The translations under genes and the position numbers were made by a program. A DNA stretch of 64,000 bases from Salvia splendens (lineage: Eukaryota > Streptophyta > Magnoliopsida > Lamiales > Lamiaceae). Each line of letters opens with the position of its first letter. Position 1 is the stretch's first letter. This document shows, piece by piece, positions 60,801 through 64,000 of the stretch. The DNA lies in assembly GCF_004379255.2 (NCBI RefSeq), contig NC_056045.1, positions 12,055,593 to 12,119,592 of the forward strand, written 5' to 3'. The notes under the pieces were generated by a model that worked only from the letters and a program-made list of their open reading frames with translations, had not been told where the DNA came from and made no database searches.

Positions 60801-62850
60801 TATGAACGAGAATGTGGCCGCAAACTCGATCACTAGACCGGCCGACCCAAAAGACGGCTCACGGTCCCCATTGGTGTACACTAGCCTGAGTAGGGACTCA
60901 CTCCCTAGACAGACTCGAATTCGATTTCAAAAGTCTAGTAGGGACAACTCCCTTGCTAAACAAACAGATAGGCATTTCTCAAAACAAAAACATGGCATGA
61001 TATTCCCTTTGCAAACTTTATTTTCATCAAAAACGTATTTGAAGCATCAATCATTTTTCTCTATCAAGGTCGAGCATCATCTCACATCACATCAACAAGT
61101 CGAGCAAATCACAAATCACTCGATAAATCAACACATATATCACATAACATCACTTTCACTTAAATCATTTCACTTTAAGCACATAAATCACATCGTCATC
61201 GAATAAAATTAATAATATTTGCAATCTTAGTTAAAAGGAATTTCGTCACATAAAATGATGCTCGAATCAAAATATTAAAACTAAAGCTCTTGAAAGTATT
61301 TAGTTTGAAAGCCCACAGTAAAACTTTAGTTCGAAAGCCCACCTCGTTCGCTTAAGGCCTTAACTTGTGTTCCATTCTGTTCTCGAAAAGCATGCGTGAA
61401 AACGTCCATTGATTTAATGTACTCCAGCCATCTCCTTAATTATAAAAAAAAGTGGCCCAAAACATTAAAATAAAACCTTTGGCCCAAACATTAAATAAAA
61501 CAAAAGCCCAAGCTTTCTCTCTTTCTCACCTTACGTGAAATCCCAAATGGGATTTGAAGTCCCCAAATTTCTTCTTCTTTTTCTCCTTTCCAGCGGCAGC
61601 GCTGCCTCCTACTCTCAGCGACTCATCTTCGTCCACGGTCTGCCTCCGTCAAATTCATCGGCGATGAGCTCGACATGCTCAGCTCTACCTCCGCTTATCT
61701 TCTTTCTCTCTCTCTCTGCTCACTCTTCTACAACTCTCCGTTTCCCCCTCTCGGTCTCTCCTCTGTCTCCGTTGCTTGCTGCGGCAGCACAATCTGTCAC
61801 TGTCAGCCACTGCTGACTCCAATCTCACTTCTCATTCGCTAGTTGTCGCCGGCAAAACCCAGCACCACCGCCGCCAACTCGATTCTAATTCTCGGCTTTT
61901 GACCGTGCAGTCGTCGCCTCTATCACAACTCCACCGTCGGCACCAGTCCGGAGTCATCCAGTTACGTTGTTGCTTCTGCCCGTCAGCGTCGTCGCTGCCG
62001 AGCAGCCGCTGTTGTCGCTGCTCTCCCAACCGGCTCGTCGTCGTTTGCCTTCTCAATTGATACTTGAAAAGTTCTCGGATCTCTCTCTCTCTCAGATTTG
62101 GAATTCAATGAATTGAGTGTGTGTAGCTTGTGTTGAAACCGCGCCCCCTCTCTGTTCTCTCGCATCGCAGCGCCGCCGTGAGTCGCGGCAGCTGTTGCCG
62201 AACCGGACAGCCTTCGGCTCCGTATTCACCGGCTGTTATCCTCCGTCGCCGAGCCCGTGGACCACTCCGTCGTCATCTCTTCTCCCTCCATCCAATCTCT
62301 CTCAAAATACAGCGCCTGTCATCTCTTTCTCTAATTTCTAACTCTCTGATTTTTTTTCTGGAATCGATTGATCTGATAAAACGTGGAGTCATGGAGAGAT
62401 ATGTATAGGTATAAACCGATTTCATGAGATCATGGGGGGAGGTAGAAACCGATTTGTTCTGGATTTTGTGGAACAGAATAGTTGACGAGTGAAAAGTGGC
62501 ATTCAATAGTGATTGGGCTGCAGATTTAAAGTAGGCTCATGAAGAGAAATAAAAAGATGATTTGGGCTTAAAATAAAGTTTCCTCTTTAAGTAATAAGGA
62601 AAATTGGGTTAGGAAAGGATAATGGTTTAAGCCCAAAATGTAAAATTCTTCTCTCGACAAAAGAAACAAGGTCGAAATATTTTTAAGTGCACAAACGACG
62701 GTCCTTTCAAGAACACAATAAAATGGTAGAAAAAGTCGGGGTGTTACAATAAAAGAGGTGCTGCTTTGATTCTGGGGAAGGAGGGAACTGAGGACAGTAA
62801 GGGGAAAAAGGGGAAGCCTAATTCCATGGCTCCATCAGATCTATGTTGAG

Positions 62851-64000
62851 ATGTCCCTTAACATATTAATATGGAATGCTAGGGGTGTGGAAAACACTAA
62901 CACTCAAAGTATCATCAAGCGTTTAGTCAAAGATAATAAGATTATGGTTTTGGCCATTATTGAACCTCTGATAAAGCCGAAGCCGGACTTCTTTAGCAGG
63001 ATTTTTGGTCTTCACTTCAAGGGATGCAACTGTAATGGACAAATTTGGATTTTGAAGTAGATGGGTGGGATGATTCTGATCAGATCCTGCATGCTCGTTT
63101 CACTTCGCCAATGATACCTGCTCCTTTCTTTGTTTCGGTGGCATACGGGAAATGCTCTAGAAAAGAAAGGATTGTGATGTGGGACAAGCTCAGAGAGCTT
63201 GCTGCGAAGTTAGATGGGCAGCCTTGGTTGGTGGGAGGGGATTTTAACACTTTTGTTTCTGAAGAGGAAAGACAGGGAGGTAGGAGGAAGAGAACTCGGG
63301 AAATGATGGAGTTTGCAGAAGCCATCAGTGACTGCCAGCTCTTGGATGTTGGGGCTGATGGCCCTAAGTTTACATGGGGGAGGGGGGATATCTTCGAGAG
63401 GTTGGACAGAGTACTTCTTGGGGAAGGCTGGGCAAGTATGTTTGAAGCAACAAGGGTTACCAATCTGCCAAGAATCCTTTCTGATCATTGCCCCCTTTTG
63501 ATAGTTTGTCGACTCCCTGGCCTGAGAATTAGGCCCTCCTTTCGCTTTCAGAGTATGTGGGTAAGGCATCATCTGTTTTTACAAGAGGTGGATAGATGCT
63601 GGAGTGAGGAAACTGGAACAAGGGGAATGGTCAATGTGCAACTTAAGTTGAGCCGACTGAAAAGAAGCCTGAAAATCTGGAACCGAGTTGTTTTTGGGGA
63701 TATCTTTGAGAAGCTAAAGAAGGCTGAAACAGAGGCCAATGAGGCTCTGAAAAATTATGAGAAGGAGCCCTCACCTATGCTGAGATCTGAGATGAATAGA
63801 ACCACGATTGAATATCTTTTGAGGCTGAAAATGGAAGAGGATTTCTGGCGACAGAAGGCGGCTTTGAGATGGGTGGCTGAGGGGGAAAGGAATTCAAGAT
63901 TTTTTCAAGGCTGGGTAAAACAGAAAAGAGTCAAGTCCAGAATCCACATGATTGAGGATGGGGAGCAGATTTTAACTGAGGATGTGGAGATTAGAAACTC
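62851..64000 (+). pseudogene. L1 copy 2 ORF2, 5' part (endonuclease and start of RT region), frameshifted
   Basis: ATG 62851 (MSLNILIWNARGVENTNTQS), one base after the ORF1 stop. Endonuclease motifs: WNARG and AIIEPLI, with Glu. At about 63050 a 16-bp segment present in copy 1 (about 53067-53082) is missing between short T-runs, so the frame closes at 63058-63060. From 63054 another frame is open to the window end without a stop: EVDGWDDSDQILHARF, GGDFNTFVSEEERQGG, LSDHCPLL, MWVRHHLF, then WVAEGERNSRFFQGW. The catalytic GDFN and SDH are kept. The RT core lies beyond the window. Unlike copy 1 there is only this one lesion in the visible part. Confidence 0.92.

Larger units (their letters stand above)
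60013..62748. mobile_element. Solo LTR 2 (gypsy-type, about 2.7 kb) nested in L1 copy 2
   Basis: 2736 bp, TGTCACGCCC...GGTGTTACA on the plus strand, with TG...CA ends and TSD ATAAA. There is no internal region, primer site or second LTR. It shares blocks and order with solo LTR 1 (hairpin, CGGGGTTTTA, GCCCACCTCGTTCGCTTAA near 61338). It holds a tandem duplication of a ~230-bp block (GTGTACACTA...GAATTCGATT at about 60650 and 60876) separated by a CATCAA microsatellite. The T/C-rich zone 61540-62340 parallels the one in solo LTR 1. Short frames on both strands are not supported as genes. TGTAACACCC in the minus direction recalls Tekay/Del chromovirus LTR ends. Confidence 0.88.
57655..62849 (+). 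pseudogene. L1 copy 2 ORF1, split by a solo LTR
   Basis: From ATG 57655 the frame is open for 786 codons to 60012, where solo LTR 2 is inserted at a codon boundary. After the TSD copy the same frame resumes at 62754 and ends at TGA 62847-62849, one base before the ORF2 ATG. Residues 1-340: acidic, Gly/Glu-rich, probably disordered. About 350-540: DUF4283-like, with GLPSIHFSGAETSFLAEKLG and FVDRHPMRVFKWTPEF. About 550: CCHC knuckle CLDCKHVGHSRDVC. The tail is Gly/Ser-rich and then acidic (EDEKDWECEEDAENEDE). Apart from the insertion there is no lesion, so it was probably functional until the LTR arrived. Confidence 0.92.
57555..64000 (+). mobile_element. L1 LINE copy 2, 3' end beyond the window
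   Basis: Same L1 family as copy 1, with conserved ORF1 and ORF2. Short leader of about 100 bp (TTTTAGGTCAA twice), which differs from the copy 1 leader, so the 5' end may be truncated or belong to another subfamily. ORF1 is uninterrupted by point lesions but split by a solo LTR; ORF2 has a frameshifting deletion. No 3' end or TSD partner is in the window. Confidence 0.9.

Noticed and set aside
60013..62748. Complete small (TRIM or LARD-like) element instead of a solo LTR
   Set aside because: I find no pair of terminal direct repeats inside either insert, nor a primer site; the internal ~230-bp duplication is not terminal.

Overview
This window is intergenic, transposon-packed plant DNA; I see no intact ordinary host gene. 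The features that point to a plant are an Athila-type Ty3/gypsy element with a tRNA-Asp primer site, a Ty1/copia element, plant-type L1 LINEs (DUF4283/CCHC ORF1; ORF2 ending in an RNase H domain), and a FAR1-like Mutator (MULE) transposase relic next to a Ulp1-like gene. A dicot is likely. A lamiid such as a mint relative is only a guess. Long satellite arrays with Athila inside them suggest pericentromeric heterochromatin.

Layout. A satellite with a ~520-bp monomer fills 1-4800, 22087-31355 and 40168-42472 (about 31 monomers). It was one array, split by two LTR retrotransposons that both lie on the minus strand. The first is an Athila-like element at 4801-22086 (two 1598-bp LTRs, TSD GAAGT), itself split inside its reverse transcriptase by a 3.3-kb solo LTR (13608-16889, TSD CTCGT). 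The second is a copia element at 31356-40167 (TSD CTAAT). In both cases the satellite resumes in phase after the element.

After the satellite comes an A/C-rich minisatellite (42473-43940), then a composite structure at 43941-57554. Its left end has about 2.4 copies of a 172-bp repeat and its right end seven or more copies in inverted orientation. Between them lie a FAR1-like transposase relic with a SWIM finger, a GATAAAATGAT-core minisatellite, and a spliceable multi-exon gene whose last exon resembles the catalytic-histidine region of Ulp1/C48 peptidases. A 7.2-kb L1 (50203-57366, poly(A), 17-bp TSD) interrupts the right-hand 172-bp array. A second L1 starts at about 57555 at the same phase of the 172-bp repeat and runs off the window. 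Its ORF1 is split by a second solo LTR (60013-62748, TSD ATAAA) of the same family as the first.

The genes do not form a pathway; they are successive generations of mobile elements, most of them dead. The Athila copy has lost its protease aspartate and integrase glutamate as well as being split. The first L1 has AND instead of ADD at the RT active site. The second L1 has a 16-bp frameshifting deletion in ORF2. The most unusual parts are the MULE-like composite with its Ulp1-like gene, the ~1040-bp higher-order structure of the satellite, the CpG-dense minisatellite in the copia leader, and repeated use of the same insertion sites within repeat monomers.
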